Below, in pieces: positions 33,494 through 43,847 of a stretch of DNA of 64,000 nt. The stretch spans positions 868,001 through 932,000 of the forward strand of contig NZ_JAKLUA010000001.1 in assembly GCF_022012435.1 (NCBI RefSeq). The letters run 5' to 3'. The number at the start of each line of letters is the position of its first letter. The stretch's first letter is position 1. Under the pieces are notes generated by a model. It did not search any database and had not been told where the DNA came from. It saw nothing but the letters and a program-made list of their open reading frames with translations. Made by a program: the position numbers and the translations under genes. This DNA comes from Bradyrhizobium zhengyangense. Lineage in GTDB: Bacteria > Pseudomonadota > Alphaproteobacteria > Rhizobiales > Xanthobacteraceae.

Positions 33494-33568
33494 AGCATGA
33501 TCCGGAAAAGTGTGAAGCGGTTTTCCCTCGCGACAAACGCGGAACGCGTTTGCGCGGAGATCATGCTC
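33493..33568. repeat. REP-type palindromic repeat, copy 2
   Basis: Starts GAGCATGATC (33493-33502) and ends GATCATGCTC (33559-33568). From 33508 to 33573 it is identical to the repeat at 27339-27404. The copy overlaps the final base of the DHFR-like gene's stop codon and lies between convergent genes. A second dyad, AGCGCGATGAG / CTCATCGCGCT, follows at about 33582-33620 and may act as a terminator. Confidence 0.8.
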
Positions 33569-33624
33569 AAACAAAGAGCTGAAGCGCGATGAGGATTCAA
33601 CCCAATCTCATCGCGCTTTAGCGC

Positions 33625-34077
33625 TCAAACGTCCCCGTAAGCCGTCTCGGCCGAGCGCGTCGCGCGGCCATAGCCCATGATCATGAACAGCGCGCCGATG
33701 ATCGAAAGATTCTTCAGCGCGTCGATCACCACCGCGGCGTTCTCAGGCGCAGTCTGGTTCCAGAAATCGGAGAACAGGACGGTCGACACCGCGATGTAGA
33801 TCACCATCAGCATTGCGAAGAAACGCGCGCCGAAATTCAGTGCGATCATCAGGCCTGCGACGATTTCGAGCCCGCCGATCGCAATCGCCAGAAGCTGCGG
33901 CGTGGTCATCGCGGTCGCCGTCTCGACCTGCTTGGCGTAGGGCGCGATCACATCGGGCACTACGATCTTGCCCGCAATGAAATCGGCCGTCGCCTGGATG
34001 GCGATGAGCTTGGTCGCGCCCGTGTAGATGAACAGCACGGCGAACAGGATCCGCCCGAAAGTCACGAACGCTGGCAT
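33625..34077 (-). CDS. DoxX family membrane protein
   Basis: A 150-residue inner-membrane protein with four predicted helices. Typical are FGRILFAVLFIYTGATKLIA near residues 6-26, AIGGLEIVAGLMIALNFGAR near 66-85 and MLMVIYIAVSTVLFSDFWNQ near 89-108, with a C-terminal MIMGYGRATR. DoxX/DoxD-type proteins occur in respiratory or detoxification settings, often of unknown substrate. ATG at 34077 (MPAFVTFG). Convergent with the DHFR-like gene. Confidence 0.88.
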   Translation of the reverse strand: MPAFVTFGRILFAVLFIYTGATKLIAIQATADFIAGKIVVPDVIAPYAKQVETATAMTTPQLLAIAIGGLEIVAGLMIALNFGARFFAMLMVIYIAVSTVLFSDFWNQTAPENAAVVIDALKNLSIIGALFMIMGYGRATRSAETAYGDV

Positions 34078-34188
34078 GGTCGGCCCCTTGGCAAATGCTG
34101 AGCACGGAACGCGCTTCTAGGATTATGAAGAGTCCGTTTGCGGTTTTCAAACGGGGAAATGGGAAACTGAAAGTTATTCAAGAATGGT

Positions 34189-34375
34189 GGAGTGGCTGCT
34201 CCCTCTCCCCGTTGTTACGGGGCCGCGACGGGCTTCGCTCGCGCTGCGAGGGTTGGGGTGAGGGGCTGCCTCGGCAATCACGATGAGAGTGGACTAGCGG
34301 AGACTCCCCCACACCCGGAATTTGCTTCCGCAAACTCCGGCCTCTCCCCGCACGCGGGGAGAGGCGAAGGAGGCC
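34189..34375. repeat. Intergenic repeat with inverted ends
   Basis: CTCCCTCTCCCCG with a GTTGTTACGGGG hairpin at the left, and CCTCTCCCCGCACGCGGGGAGAGG at the right (about 34351-34373), flank a GC-rich core. A related short form, CCTCCCCCTGCAAGCAGGG, occurs at 39039-39057 before aspS's end. It fills the gap between DoxX and malic enzyme. Confidence 0.6.
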
Positions 34376-34382
34376 ACGACCC

Positions 34383-36695
34383 TTACGTAAACAGCGTCGG
34401 CTGCTGCCGCGCTGCACGCTCCTGCGCCTCCACAACCGCGACCGCCGTCATGTTGAGGATGCCGCGGGCGGTCACCGAGGGCGTGAGGATGTGGGCGGTC
34501 CGCGCCGGGCCGATCAGGATCGGGCCGACGGGCAGCGCGTCCGCCAGCGACTTGATCATCTGATAGGCGACGTTGGCGGTGTCCAGGTTCGGCATGATCA
34601 TGATGTTGGCCTCGCCCTCCAGCTTGGAGTGCGGCAGAACCATGCGCCGCGCCGCAGCGGAGAGCGCGGTATCGCCCTGCATTTCGCCATCGGCCTCGAT
34701 CTCCGGGTGCTTCTCCTTCAACAGCTGCGTCGCCCGGCGCATTTTGCGCGAGGAGTCGGTGTCGTAGCTGCCGAAATCGGAGTGCGAGACGAAGGCGATC
34801 TTCGGCTTGATGGTGAAGCGCTGGACGTGGACCGCCGCGAGCGAGGCGATCTCGGCGAGCTCTTCGGCGCTCGGATTGGGCCTCACTTGGGTATCGGCGA
34901 TGAAGAACGCGCCCTTGCTGGTGATCAGCAGCGCAAGCGCCGCGTAATCGCTGATGCCGGGCGAGAAGCCGACGATCTCGCGGACATGACGCAGATGGCT
35001 CATATAGCGGCCTTCGACGCCGCAGAGCATCGCGTCCGCCTCCCCGCGCGTCACGGCGAGCGCGGCGATGACGGTGTTGTTGGTGCGAACCACCGTGCGC
35101 GCCGCATCGGGCGTCACGCCGCGGCGGCCGGCGACCTCGACATAAGACTGGACATAGGAGCGATAGCGCGGATCGTCCTCGGGATTGACGAGATCGAAAT
35201 CCTTGCCCGCCTTGATCGAGAGGCCGAAGCGCTTGATGCGCGCCTCCACCACCGAGGGGCGGCCGACCAGGATCGGCGTCGCCAGCTTCTCCTCCAGCAC
35301 CACTTGCGTGGCGCGCAGCACGCGCTCGTCCTCGCCTTCGGCGTAGATCACGCGCACCGGCTGGGTCTTGGCCTTGGCGAACATCGGCTTCATGACGAGG
35401 CCGGAGCGGAAGGCGAAGCGCTCGAGCAGCGCGCGATATTCGTCGAAATTGGTGATCGGGCGCGTCGCGACGCCTGATTCCATCGCCGCCTTCGCCACCG
35501 CCGGCGCGATCCGCAGGATCAGCCGCGGATCAAAGGGGCTGGGGATCAGCGAGCCCGGGCCGAAGCCGCCCGTCTCGCCGGTGTCGAGGCTGCTCTGGGA
35601 GACTGCATCCGACGGCGCCTCGCGCGCGAGCTGCGCAATGGCCTCGACCGCGGCGTGCTTCATCTCCTCGTTGATGGCGCTGGCGCCGACATCGAGCGCG
35701 CCGCGGAAGATGAAGGGAAAGCACAGGACGTTGTTGACCTGGTTCGGATAGTCCGAGCGTCCGGTGCAGATCATGGCGTCGGGACGCACTTTTCGCGCTT
35801 CTTCCGGCATGATCTCAGGCGTCGGATTGGCCAGCGCCATGATCAGGGGCTTCTCGCCCATGGCCTTGGCCATCTCGGGCTTGAGCACGCCGGGTGCCGA
35901 CAGGCCGATGAAGATGTCGGCGCCGCCGATGACGTCGCCGAGCGTGCGCTTGTCGGTCTTCTGCGCATAGACCGCCTTCCAGCGGTCCATCGAGGTGTTG
36001 CGGCCCTCATGGACGAGGCCGTCGATGTCGCAGACCCAGATGTTCTTGCGCTGTGCGCCCATCGACACGAGAAGGTTGAGCGTGGCGATCGCGGCGGCCC
36101 CTGCCCCCGACGCCACGATCTTGACGTCCGACAGCTTCTTGCCGTTCAGCCTGAGCCCATTGGTGATGGCAGCGGCAACGATGATCGCGGTGCCGTGCTG
36201 GTCGTCATGGAAGACCGGGATCTTCATGCGCTCCTTCAGCTGCGCCTCGATCTCGAAGCACTCCGGTCCTCGGATGTCTTCCAGATTGATGCCGCCGAAA
36301 GTCGGCTCGAGCGCAGCGACCGTCTCGACCACGCGGTCGATGGTGTCGGCGGCGATCTCGATGTCGAACACGTCGATGCCGGCGAATTTCTTGAACAGGA
36401 CGGCCTTGCCCTCCATGACAGGCTTGGAGGCCAGCGGGCCGATATTGCCGAGGCCGAGCACGGCGGTGCCGTTGGAGACAACGGCGACCAGATTGGCGCG
36501 GGTGGTCAGGGTCGCGGCTTCCGCCGGGTTCTTGGCGATCTCGGTACAGGCGGCCGCAACGCCCGGAGAATAGGCAAGCGCGAGGTCGCGCTGGTTGGCC
36601 AGCGGCTTGCTCGCCTGGATCTCGAGCTTTCCGGGGCGCGGCAGACGGTGATAGGCCAGCGCCGCCTGGTGGAGATCATCAGAATAGGACGACAT
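34383..36695 (-). CDS. maeB: NADP-dependent malic enzyme with phosphotransacetylase-like domain
   Basis: A 770-residue cytosolic enzyme that converts malate to pyruvate and CO2. The malic domain (about 1-420) has [10 protein letters not shown] near 45, [20 protein letters not shown] near 73-92, [20 protein letters not shown] near 150-169 and [13 protein letters not shown] near 196 (NAD(P) motif). The C-terminal part (about 435-765) resembles phosphate acetyltransferase ([35 protein letters not shown] near 690) but usually regulates rather than catalyses. This domain order is the common alphaproteobacterial MaeB form, feeding pyruvate metabolism in bacteroids and free-living cells. Confidence 0.94.
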   Translation of the reverse strand: MSSYSDDLHQAALAYHRLPRPGKLEIQASKPLANQRDLALAYSPGVAAACTEIAKNPAEAATLTTRANLVAVVSNGTAVLGLGNIGPLASKPVMEGKAVLFKKFAGIDVFDIEIAADTIDRVVETVAALEPTFGGINLEDIRGPECFEIEAQLKERMKIPVFHDDQHGTAIIVAAAITNGLRLNGKKLSDVKIVASGAGAAAIATLNLLVSMGAQRKNIWVCDIDGLVHEGRNTSMDRWKAVYAQKTDKRTLGDVIGGADIFIGLSAPGVLKPEMAKAMGEKPLIMALANPTPEIMPEEARKVRPDAMICTGRSDYPNQVNNVLCFPFIFRGALDVGASAINEEMKHAAVEAIAQLAREAPSDAVSQSSLDTGETGGFGPGSLIPSPFDPRLILRIAPAVAKAAMESGVATRPITNFDEYRALLERFAFRSGLVMKPMFAKAKTQPVRVIYAEGEDERVLRATQVVLEEKLATPILVGRPSVVEARIKRFGLSIKAGKDFDLVNPEDDPRYRSYVQSYVEVAGRRGVTPDAARTVVRTNNTVIAALAVTRGEADAMLCGVEGRYMSHLRHVREIVGFSPGISDYAALALLITSKGAFFIADTQVRPNPSAEELAEIASLAAVHVQRFTIKPKIAFVSHSDFGSYDTDSSRKMRRATQLLKEKHPEIEADGEMQGDTALSAAARRMVLPHSKLEGEANIMIMPNLDTANVAYQMIKSLADALPVGPILIGPARTAHILTPSVTARGILNMTAVAVVEAQERAARQQPTLFT

Positions 36696-36941
36696 GCGGT
36701 CTCTTGCCTCGCGTTACCGGCCTCAAAATGCATCATCCGGAGCGGTCGTCCAAGCGGACGCTATTTCCGGGTCGTGGAAACGGGATGAAGCACGGCCGAC
36801 GGCCCGGTGGCAACATCCGATTGTGTCCCCATCAACAGGGCCATCCGTCAAATATCTGAAAGCGCTAGCTTTCCCTAGACCTTGCGACGTTTCCCAAATA
36901 TGGCAGGTTGCGCAGCACACTACGAGCAACTGGAGCTGGGA

Positions 36942-38918
36942 ATGAAGCGGATCCTGATCGGCCTGATCGTTGTAGCCGTGCTCGCCGTGGGCGGGTGGTT
37001 CGGCTTCAACGCCTATGCCAAGCATCGCGCCACCGCCGAGGTCGAGGCGGCGTTCGAGCAGATCCGCGAGCAAGGCGGCAAGGCGAGCCACGGCAAGGTC
37101 GAGTTCGATTTGCGGACGCGCACCTTGGCTATCGAAGACATCGTCATCGATCCCGGCAAGCAGCCGCAGGCGCAGGTCAGGATCGCCGGCATCAAAGGCA
37201 TTGGCGTTCGCCAGGTCGACGAACTCAGGTTTTCAGCCGACAGCATCGACATCACGGGCGTTGAGGTCGCGCTGGACCAGATTGGTCCGGCCAAGCTGAA
37301 GGTGTCCTACAAGCTCCCGCAGCTCACGATCCGCGACTATGCCGGTCCCGTCCACAGCAGCTGGACTGCATTGCCGGACAACTCCCTGATCGAGATGTAC
37401 CGCTATGCGCTCGACCAGTATGTCGGTATCAGGGCGTCATCGCTCACGGCCCCGACCCTGACAATGACCTTCGATTCCGGCGGCTCGGCCGGCGGCAGCG
37501 GTGAGGTCACCTACTCAGGGCTGGCGATCCAGAACATCGTGCACGGCAAGGTCGACGCGATGAAAGCGGATCGCGCGACCATTTCGATCGACGTGAAGCA
37601 GCCGGGCAAGCCGGACAGGCTGACGGGCGAACTATCGAACATCGCCGTCAACGATTTCGATGCGACCGTGATCCGCGCCGCGCTCGATCCGCAGACGAAG
37701 GCTGACGACAACTACCGTCGTGTCTACCGGCAGGTCTCCGCTGGCCCCTATGTGCTCAAATCGGCACAAGGGGTGCGCGTCGATATCGACAGCTTCAGCA
37801 TGAGCGACATCGCCGTTCAGCCGTCGAAATTCCGCCTGGCCGACCTGTTTGCAGCGCTGCCGCAGGACAAATCAGCCCCGCCGACGCCGGCGCAAACGCG
37901 CGAGATCATGGAGAAGCTTGCCAGCTTCTACGAAGGCCTTCGCATCGGCAAGATCGAGATGGGCAAGACGTCGATGGCAACGCCGCAAGGCATGGGCAGC
38001 ATCAATCTCGTCAGGTACCAGGATGGCGAATTCGCGATCGAGGGCGTCGACACGCCGTCTCCGCAGGGTCAATTCAAGATGGAGCGCTTCGCGCTGAAGT
38101 CCTTCAGCGTCGCGAACCTGATGCGCTGGGCCGCAGACCTCACGAAGAGTGCCGGGCGGCCGCCCTCGCCGGATCAAATGCTAGGGCTATTCGGCGTGCT
38201 GGCGGGTGCCGAGATCAAGGGCGTGGTTGCGCCCTTCAAGACCACCAAGAAGCTGGTCACGATCGATACAGTGAGCCTCGACTGGGGGCAGCTGGTCGGC
38301 TCGATCCCGAGCAAGGCGCACGTGGTTGCGAAATTTGTCACGCCGACCGATCCGTCCGACCCGAAGCAACTCCCGTTGATCGGCGCCGGGATCGACAAGC
38401 TCGCAATCGACCTCGATCTTGGCGCGGCGTGGACAGAACAGTCGAACAGCTTCGCCCTGGCGCCGGCGACGCTCGACATCGGAGGGATCGCAAAAGCGCA
38501 ATTGGGCATCACGCTCGGCAACGTGTCGCGCGAGGTGTTTTCGACCGATCCCGCGCAGCTCATGGGCCAGGCAGCAAGGATCGAGGCCGGCGCGCTCGCG
38601 TTCGCGCTGCGTGACAATGGCGGCGTCGAGGCCGCGGCGACGCAATATGCACGCAGCCAGAATGTGAGCCGTGACACCGCACGCCAGACGCTCGCCGACA
38701 GCGTCAGGGTGCATCGGGAGGAGATCGCCTCTGCCAATCCGGATGCGGGTGCGGCGGTGGACGCCATCGCAAGTTTCATCGAGACGCCGGGCCAGACGCT
38801 CGTCATCAAGCTCACGCCCCGCGCCAAGGCGCCGCTGATGCAGATCATGCAGCTGCTGCAGACCGATCCGCAGAGCGCATTGGCGCAGTTCAGGATCGAG
38901 GCGTCGACGGGGCTTTAG
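36942..38918 (+). CDS. Membrane-anchored AsmA-like envelope protein
   Basis: A 658-residue protein with an N-terminal anchor (ILIGLIVVAVLAVGGWFGFN, residues 4-23) and a long periplasmic part of repeated beta segments (for example GKVEFDLRTRTLAIEDIVID and ARIEAGALAFALRD). The pattern resembles AsmA-like or DUF-type lipid-transfer proteins that bridge inner and outer membranes, though no exact family is recognised. ATG at 36942 has GGAG seven bases before it, and it follows a divergent gap with malic enzyme. Monocistronic; a 29-bp palindrome follows. Confidence 0.65.
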   Translation: MKRILIGLIVVAVLAVGGWFGFNAYAKHRATAEVEAAFEQIREQGGKASHGKVEFDLRTRTLAIEDIVIDPGKQPQAQVRIAGIKGIGVRQVDELRFSADSIDITGVEVALDQIGPAKLKVSYKLPQLTIRDYAGPVHSSWTALPDNSLIEMYRYALDQYVGIRASSLTAPTLTMTFDSGGSAGGSGEVTYSGLAIQNIVHGKVDAMKADRATISIDVKQPGKPDRLTGELSNIAVNDFDATVIRAALDPQTKADDNYRRVYRQVSAGPYVLKSAQGVRVDIDSFSMSDIAVQPSKFRLADLFAALPQDKSAPPTPAQTREIMEKLASFYEGLRIGKIEMGKTSMATPQGMGSINLVRYQDGEFAIEGVDTPSPQGQFKMERFALKSFSVANLMRWAADLTKSAGRPPSPDQMLGLFGVLAGAEIKGVVAPFKTTKKLVTIDTVSLDWGQLVGSIPSKAHVVAKFVTPTDPSDPKQLPLIGAGIDKLAIDLDLGAAWTEQSNSFALAPATLDIGGIAKAQLGITLGNVSREVFSTDPAQLMGQAARIEAGALAFALRDNGGVEAAATQYARSQNVSRDTARQTLADSVRVHREEIASANPDAGAAVDAIASFIETPGQTLVIKLTPRAKAPLMQIMQLLQTDPQSALAQFRIEASTGL

Positions 38919-38941
38919 GAGAGCGGCGCAGCTCTCTCCAC

Positions 38942-39019
38942 GTCATTGCGAGCGCAGCGAAGCAATCCAGCATCTTTCCGCGGAGGGACTCTGGATTGCT
39001 TCGCTGCGCTCGCAATGAC
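38942..39019. repeat. Perfect long inverted repeat between convergent genes, copy 1
   Basis: Arms of 29 bp, 38942-38970 and 38991-39019, are perfect complements around a 20-bp loop. The left arm matches the left arm at 48609-48637 exactly. The element lies between the AsmA-like gene and aspS, which converge, and could act as a bidirectional terminator or a transposon-like repeat. Confidence 0.85.
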
Positions 39020-39069
39020 GGTGTGGAGGCAGCATGGCCTCCCCCTGCAAGCAGGGAGAGGCAAGACCC

Positions 39070-40959
39070 TCACTTCTGCGGCAGGTTCACCCGCACATGC
39101 AGCTCGCGGAGCTGTTTGGTCGTCGCTTCCGACGGCGCACCCATCAGCAGGTCCATGGCCTGCTGGTTCATCGGGAACAGCGATATCTCGCGCAGATTCG
39201 TGGTGCCACAGAGCAGCATCACGATGCGGTCGACACCCGCGGCCATGCCGCCATGCGGCGGCGCGCCGTATTGGAACGCGCGATACATGCCGCCGAAACG
39301 CTCGACCACTTCCTGCTCGCCGTAGCCCGCAATCTCGAACGCCTTCACCATGGCTTCCGGCACGTGGTTGCGGATGCCGCCCGAGGCGATCTCATAGCCG
39401 TTGCAAACAATATCGTACTGGTATGCCATGATCGACAGAGGATCTTTTGTCTCCAATGCCTCTAGGCCACCTTGCGGCATCGAGAATGGGTTGTGCGAGA
39501 AGTCGACCTTCTTGTCCTCCTCGTTGTACTCATACATCGGGAAGTCAACGATCCAAGCAAGCTCGAACCGCTCCTTGTCCATTAGGTTCAGCTCGTCCGA
39601 TATCTTCATGCGAGCGAGCCCAGCAAATCGTGCCATATCCCCCGGTTTTCCGAGCACGAAGAATACGGAATCTCCAGGGTTCATACCCACCGGACGAAGT
39701 TGCCTGTACCGATCGGCAAGCTCCTCAGGGAAAAACTCCAATCCGAGATCATTCATCTCGGGAGCAGGCAACTCAATCCACTCACTCAACCTTCCATCTA
39801 GGCCGCGCCGGAGTATCTCAGTACGATCTAGGCCAAGGTTCTTTGCCACTGGTCCGGCACCACCCTCTTCGCCATCACGCCAGAAAATATAAGCTAGACC
39901 TGGCTGCCCCTCTGACTTTGCCCAGCTATCCATACGATCGCAAAAGGCTCGCGATCCTCCGCCCGGAGCTGGTATTGCCCAGACCCTCACGGAAGGGTTC
40001 GATTCCAAAGCCCTAGCAAAAATGCCAAACCCCGACTGCCTAAATATCCTAGACACATCGTGGATTATGAGTGGGGACCTCAAATCGGGCTTATCCGATC
40101 CGTAGGCGCGTACAGCAGCGGTATAAGACATCCGCGGCCAGACTTTTGTAACAGGTTTGCCCTTCGCGAATTCCTCGAATACGCCGGTGATAACCGGCTC
40201 CATCGTTTCGAAGACATTCTCTTGTTCAACAAAGCTCATCTCGACGTCGAGCTGGTAGAACTCGCCCGGCAGACGGTCGGCGCGCGGGTCCTCGTCGCGG
40301 AAGCAGGGCGCGATCTGGAAGTAGCGATCGAAGCCAGACATCATCAGCAGCTGCTTGTACTGCTGCGGCGCCTGCGGCAGCGCATAGAACTTGCCCGGAT
40401 GGATCCGCGAGGGCACCAGGAAGTCGCGCGCGCCTTCCGGCGAGGATGCGGTCAGGATTGGCGTGTTGAATTCGAAGAAGCCCTGCCCCTCCATGCGCCG
40501 GCGCATCGACTTGATGATCTCGACGCGGGTCATGATGTTCTGGTGCAGCTTCTCGCGACGCAGGTCGAGGAAGCGATACTTCAGGCGGATGTCCTCGGGG
40601 TATTCCTGATCGCCAAAGACGGGTAGCGGCAGATCAGCTGCCGGGCCAAGCACCTCGATCCTGTCGACATAGACCTCAACCCTGCCGGTCGGCAGTTCGT
40701 CATTGTCGGTACCTACAGGACGGCGACGAGCTCTGCCGTCCACCTGCACCACGAATTCCGAGCGCAGCTTCTCGGCCAGCGCGAATGCCGGCGAGTCCGG
40801 ATCGACCACGCACTGGGTCAGGCCGTAATGGTCGCGCAAATCGATGAACAGCACGCCGCCATGGTCGCGAACGCGATGGACCCAGCCCGAGAGGCGAATG
40901 GTCTCGCCGATGTTGCTCTCGCGGAGCGCGCCGCATGTATGTGACCGGTAGCGATGCAT
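39070..40959 (-). CDS. aspS: Aspartyl-tRNA synthetase, apparent mosaic
   Basis: A 629-residue class IIb synthetase that charges tRNA-Asp (or tRNA-Asp/Asn). The N-terminal OB fold (1-110) holds [20 protein letters not shown]. The catalytic core motifs are [16 protein letters not shown] (motif 1 region), [20 protein letters not shown] near 215 (motif 2) and [19 protein letters not shown] near 575 (motif 3). The inserted GAD domain lies about 290-430. From about 40250 down to 39400 (residues ~236-520) the codon use changes abruptly to AGG, ATA, TTT and TCT, with an insertion ([20 protein letters not shown] region) not seen in usual ~590-residue relatives. Start at 40959 ([10 protein letters not shown]). 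Confidence 0.93.
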   Translation of the reverse strand: MHRYRSHTCGALRESNIGETIRLSGWVHRVRDHGGVLFIDLRDHYGLTQCVVDPDSPAFALAEKLRSEFVVQVDGRARRRPVGTDNDELPTGRVEVYVDRIEVLGPAADLPLPVFGDQEYPEDIRLKYRFLDLRREKLHQNIMTRVEIIKSMRRRMEGQGFFEFNTPILTASSPEGARDFLVPSRIHPGKFYALPQAPQQYKQLLMMSGFDRYFQIAPCFRDEDPRADRLPGEFYQLDVEMSFVEQENVFETMEPVITGVFEEFAKGKPVTKVWPRMSYTAAVRAYGSDKPDLRSPLIIHDVSRIFRQSGFGIFARALESNPSVRVWAIPAPGGGSRAFCDRMDSWAKSEGQPGLAYIFWRDGEEGGAGPVAKNLGLDRTEILRRGLDGRLSEWIELPAPEMNDLGLEFFPEELADRYRQLRPVGMNPGDSVFFVLGKPGDMARFAGLARMKISDELNLMDKERFELAWIVDFPMYEYNEEDKKVDFSHNPFSMPQGGLEALETKDPLSIMAYQYDIVCNGYEIASGGIRNHVPEAMVKAFEIAGYGEQEVVERFGGMYRAFQYGAPPHGGMAAGVDRIVMLLCGTTNLREISLFPMNQQAMDLLMGAPSEATTKQLRELHVRVNLPQK

Positions 40960-41155
40960 GGTCGTCCCAAAATTAATGTCGGAGGAAGCGAATCGGACGG
41001 CCTGAAACGACCGGTCCGAAGTTGCGGCAGGGTTTACCTCGGGAGGACCAAGGCGGCAACCGAGGGAACGCCCTGTTTCGGGCCCCAACGGCCCCTTTTT
41101 GGGCCATTTGGGCCCAAGCCTTTGCCATCAGGCGTTCCAGCCCTATCTTGAGGCC

Positions 41156-42628
41156 ATGACGGTCCATTTCCCCTTCCAGAACTCCTATTCCGCGCTGCCG
41201 GACAGCTTCTTTGCCCGCGTCGCGCCGACCCCTGTATCCGCGCCCCGGCTGATCAAGCTGAACCGGCCGCTGGCGGTCCAGCTCGGGCTCGAACCTGACA
41301 TGCTGGAGACCCCGGAAGGCGCCGAAATCCTGGCCGGCAAGACGGTTCCCGCCGGAGCTGATCCCATCGCCATGGCCTATGCCGGCCATCAGTTCGGACA
41401 TTTCGTGCCGCAGCTCGGCGACGGCCGCGCCATCCTGCTCGGCGAGGTCATCGACCGCGACGGCATCCGACGCGACATTCAGCTCAAGGGCTCGGGCCCC
41501 ACTCCGTTCTCCCGCCGCGGCGACGGCCGGGCCGCGCTAGGGCCGGTGCTGCGCGAGTATATCGTCAGCGAGGCCATGTACGCTCTCGGCATTCCCACCA
41601 CGCGTTCGCTGGCCGCCGTCATCACCGGCGAGCCTGTCATCCGCGAGACCGTGCTGCCGGGCGCGGTGCTGACCCGCGTCGCCTCTAGCCACATCCGTGT
41701 CGGCACCTTCCAGTTCTTCGCGGTCCGCCGCGACACCGATGCGATCCGCCGGCTCGCCGATCACGTCATCATCAGGCACTATCCGGACCTGCTTCACGCC
41801 GAGCGGCCCTATCACGCCCTGCTCGCGGGCGTCGTCGCGCGCCAGGCCGAGTTGATCGCGCGCTGGCTGCTGGTCGGTTTCATCCATGGCGTGATGAACA
41901 CCGACAACTCTTCCATCTCCGGAGAGACCATCGATTACGGCCCCTGCGCCTTCATGGATGCCTACAATCCCGCCCAGGTGTTTTCGTCGATCGACGAGAT
42001 GGGCCGCTACGCCTACGCCAACCAGCCGCGCATCGGCCTGTGGAATCTGACGCGCCTTGCCGAATGCCTGCTGCCGCTGTTCTCCGACGACCAGGAGAAG
42101 GCGGTCGCGGAAGCGCAGGACATTCTCGGCGCGTTCTCCGAGACGTTCAGCGCCGCCTATCAGGCCGGCCTGCGCAGGAAGGTCGGCCTGTTCACGGAGC
42201 GCGACGGCGACGAAGCGCTGATCCAGGACCTGCTCGACGCCATGGCCAAGAACCAGGCCGACTTCACCCTGACTTTCCGCAAGCTTGGTGACGCCGCCGT
42301 TGATGACAGCGCCGACGTCCGCGCGCAATTCATGGAGCCCGGCGCCTTCGACGAGTGGGCCGGCCGCTGGCGCGCACGCATTGCGCTGGAGCCACAGACG
42401 CCTGCCGAGCGGCAGGCGGCGATGCACGCCGTCAACCCGGTCTTTATCCCGCGCAACCACCGCGTCGAGGCCGTGATCCAGGCCGCAGTGAACGATGACA
42501 ATTACGCGCCGTTCGAGGAACTGGTGAAGGTGCTGGCGAAGCCGTACGAGGACCAGCCGGAGTATGCGGCCTACGCCGATCCGCCGCTGCCGGACCAGCG
42601 GGTGTTGCAGACGTTCTGCGGAACGTGA
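41156..42628 (+). CDS. SelO/YdiU family protein adenylyltransferase
   Basis: A 490-residue pseudokinase-fold enzyme of the SelO family, which transfers AMP to Ser, Thr or Tyr of other proteins. Family marks are [20 protein letters not shown] near residues 4-23, [20 protein letters not shown] near 76-95, [20 protein letters not shown] near 112-131 and [20 protein letters not shown] near 245-264. The C-terminal selenocysteine of some relatives is here a Cys (QTFCGT). ATG at 41156 matches the family start. It is divergent from aspS by 196 bp. Confidence 0.93.
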   Translation: MTVHFPFQNSYSALPDSFFARVAPTPVSAPRLIKLNRPLAVQLGLEPDMLETPEGAEILAGKTVPAGADPIAMAYAGHQFGHFVPQLGDGRAILLGEVIDRDGIRRDIQLKGSGPTPFSRRGDGRAALGPVLREYIVSEAMYALGIPTTRSLAAVITGEPVIRETVLPGAVLTRVASSHIRVGTFQFFAVRRDTDAIRRLADHVIIRHYPDLLHAERPYHALLAGVVARQAELIARWLLVGFIHGVMNTDNSSISGETIDYGPCAFMDAYNPAQVFSSIDEMGRYAYANQPRIGLWNLTRLAECLLPLFSDDQEKAVAEAQDILGAFSETFSAAYQAGLRRKVGLFTERDGDEALIQDLLDAMAKNQADFTLTFRKLGDAAVDDSADVRAQFMEPGAFDEWAGRWRARIALEPQTPAERQAAMHAVNPVFIPRNHRVEAVIQAAVNDDNYAPFEELVKVLAKPYEDQPEYAAYADPPLPDQRVLQTFCGT

Positions 42629-42994
42629 CGTAGGCGAGGCTTCGCACCTCGCCCGTCCGTCCAGCCCCCTCGCAAGGCGCCCCGGCGACGCTCTGCGGAT
42701 TTTCCGATAATGCTATAATGCTGCTGCTTTGCCCGACGTGTCAACGCATGTCGAACGGCGTCCAAGCCGCTCGCCCGGTTACCCTCGGCTACTGTGCATG
42801 GGGTTGTTTTCGATCTTGTGCGTTCGGGCGACTACCGCACCGCGAGATGAGCGGATTGACGCTCGCTGCCGTTCTGCCCAACAATTCCAGGCACAGGCAA
42901 CCACTGTCATCAAACTGAAACACTCTCACTCTAACCGGCTGGCGGGCCGTCTTGCCGGAGGCGCCCGTCCTCCAAGAGTCCTGACAAGCCCGCC
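42629..42994. other. Intergenic region containing a dispersed repeat
   Basis: Gap of 366 bp before the phosphodiesterase gene. It contains the repeat described at 42728-42813 and otherwise only overlapping short frames. Near 42940-42960 there is a GGCGGGCC/GCCGGAGG run without clear symmetry. No promoter was identified with confidence. Confidence 0.5.
42728..42813. repeat. Dispersed intergenic repeat, copy 2
   Basis: Begins with TTTGCCCGAC (42728-42737) and GTCAAC, and ends with the 25-bp block 42789-42813 that is identical to 7379-7403. Interior sequence differs from copy 1 and is GC-richer. Same element as at 7296-7403. Confidence 0.6.
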
Positions 42995-43846
42995 ATGCCC
43001 TTCAAGTTCATCCACATCACCGACACGCATCTCGCCAACCCCGGGCTGAAGCTCTATGGCCTCGACCCGCGCGCGCGGCTTGATGCGGCGATCGCCGACA
43101 TCAACAAGCACCAATCGGATGCCGCCTTCGCGGTCGTGACCGGCGACCTCACCCATTGGGGCGAGCCCGAGTCCTACGCCAATTTCGCAGAGGCGATGGC
43201 CGCGCTGAAAATGCCGTACATCGCCATGGTCGGCAATCACGACAAGCGCGTGACCTGTCTCGACAGCCTGAAAGCCGCGCCGCGCGATCCCAATGGTTTC
43301 GTGCAGGGCACCCGCACCACCGAGCACGGCCTGTTCGTGTTCCTGGACACGCTGGACGAGACCAGCCATGCCGGCCAGATGTGCGCAAAGCGCTTCGACT
43401 GGCTGGCCAAGACGCTCGCAGTTGCGCCAGCGGACCAGCCGTTCGTCGTGTTCATGCACCATCCGCCCTTCCCGGTCGGCGTCCACGCGATGGACGAGAT
43501 CGCGCTGAAGCAGAGCGCCGAATTCGCCGAGGTGATCGCCCCCTATCGCGCGCGCATCCGTCACCTCTTCTTCGGTCATGTGCACCGGCCGATCTTTGGC
43601 AGCTACGGCAAGATCCCGTTCTCGACGTTGCGCGGCACCAACCACCAAGTCTGGTTCGAGCTCGATGCCGCTGCCGCCGACCATCTGGCAAGCCACGAGC
43701 CGCCGGCCTATGGCGTGGTGCTGATCGACGACGAGAACCTCGTCGTGCACAGCCACGACTTCCTCGACACCAGTCTGCGCTTCCCCTTCGACCCGCCCGC
43801 GGGCGTCGACGGCCGCGACTATGCGCTCAATTTCCCGGCACGGTGA
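42995..43846 (+). CDS. Metallophosphoesterase, GpdQ/CpdA-like
   Basis: A 283-residue cytosolic dimetal phosphodiesterase. The metal and catalytic motifs are in order: FIHITDTHLANPG at 5-17 (D-x-H), VVTGDLTHWGEPES near 47-60 (GD), YIAMVGNHDKR near 73-83 (GNHD), FVVFMHHPPFPVG near 150 (HH region) and LFFGHVHRPIFG near 190 (GHxH). The pattern matches GpdQ-type glycerophosphodiesterases and cyclic-nucleotide phosphodiesterases. The following ABC importer genes of glycerol-phosphate type start two bases after its stop, supporting a role in hydrolysing imported glycerophosphodiesters. Confidence 0.85.
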   Translation: MPFKFIHITDTHLANPGLKLYGLDPRARLDAAIADINKHQSDAAFAVVTGDLTHWGEPESYANFAEAMAALKMPYIAMVGNHDKRVTCLDSLKAAPRDPNGFVQGTRTTEHGLFVFLDTLDETSHAGQMCAKRFDWLAKTLAVAPADQPFVVFMHHPPFPVGVHAMDEIALKQSAEFAEVIAPYRARIRHLFFGHVHRPIFGSYGKIPFSTLRGTNHQVWFELDAAAADHLASHEPPAYGVVLIDDENLVVHSHDFLDTSLRFPFDPPAGVDGRDYALNFPAR

Positions 43847-43847
43847 C

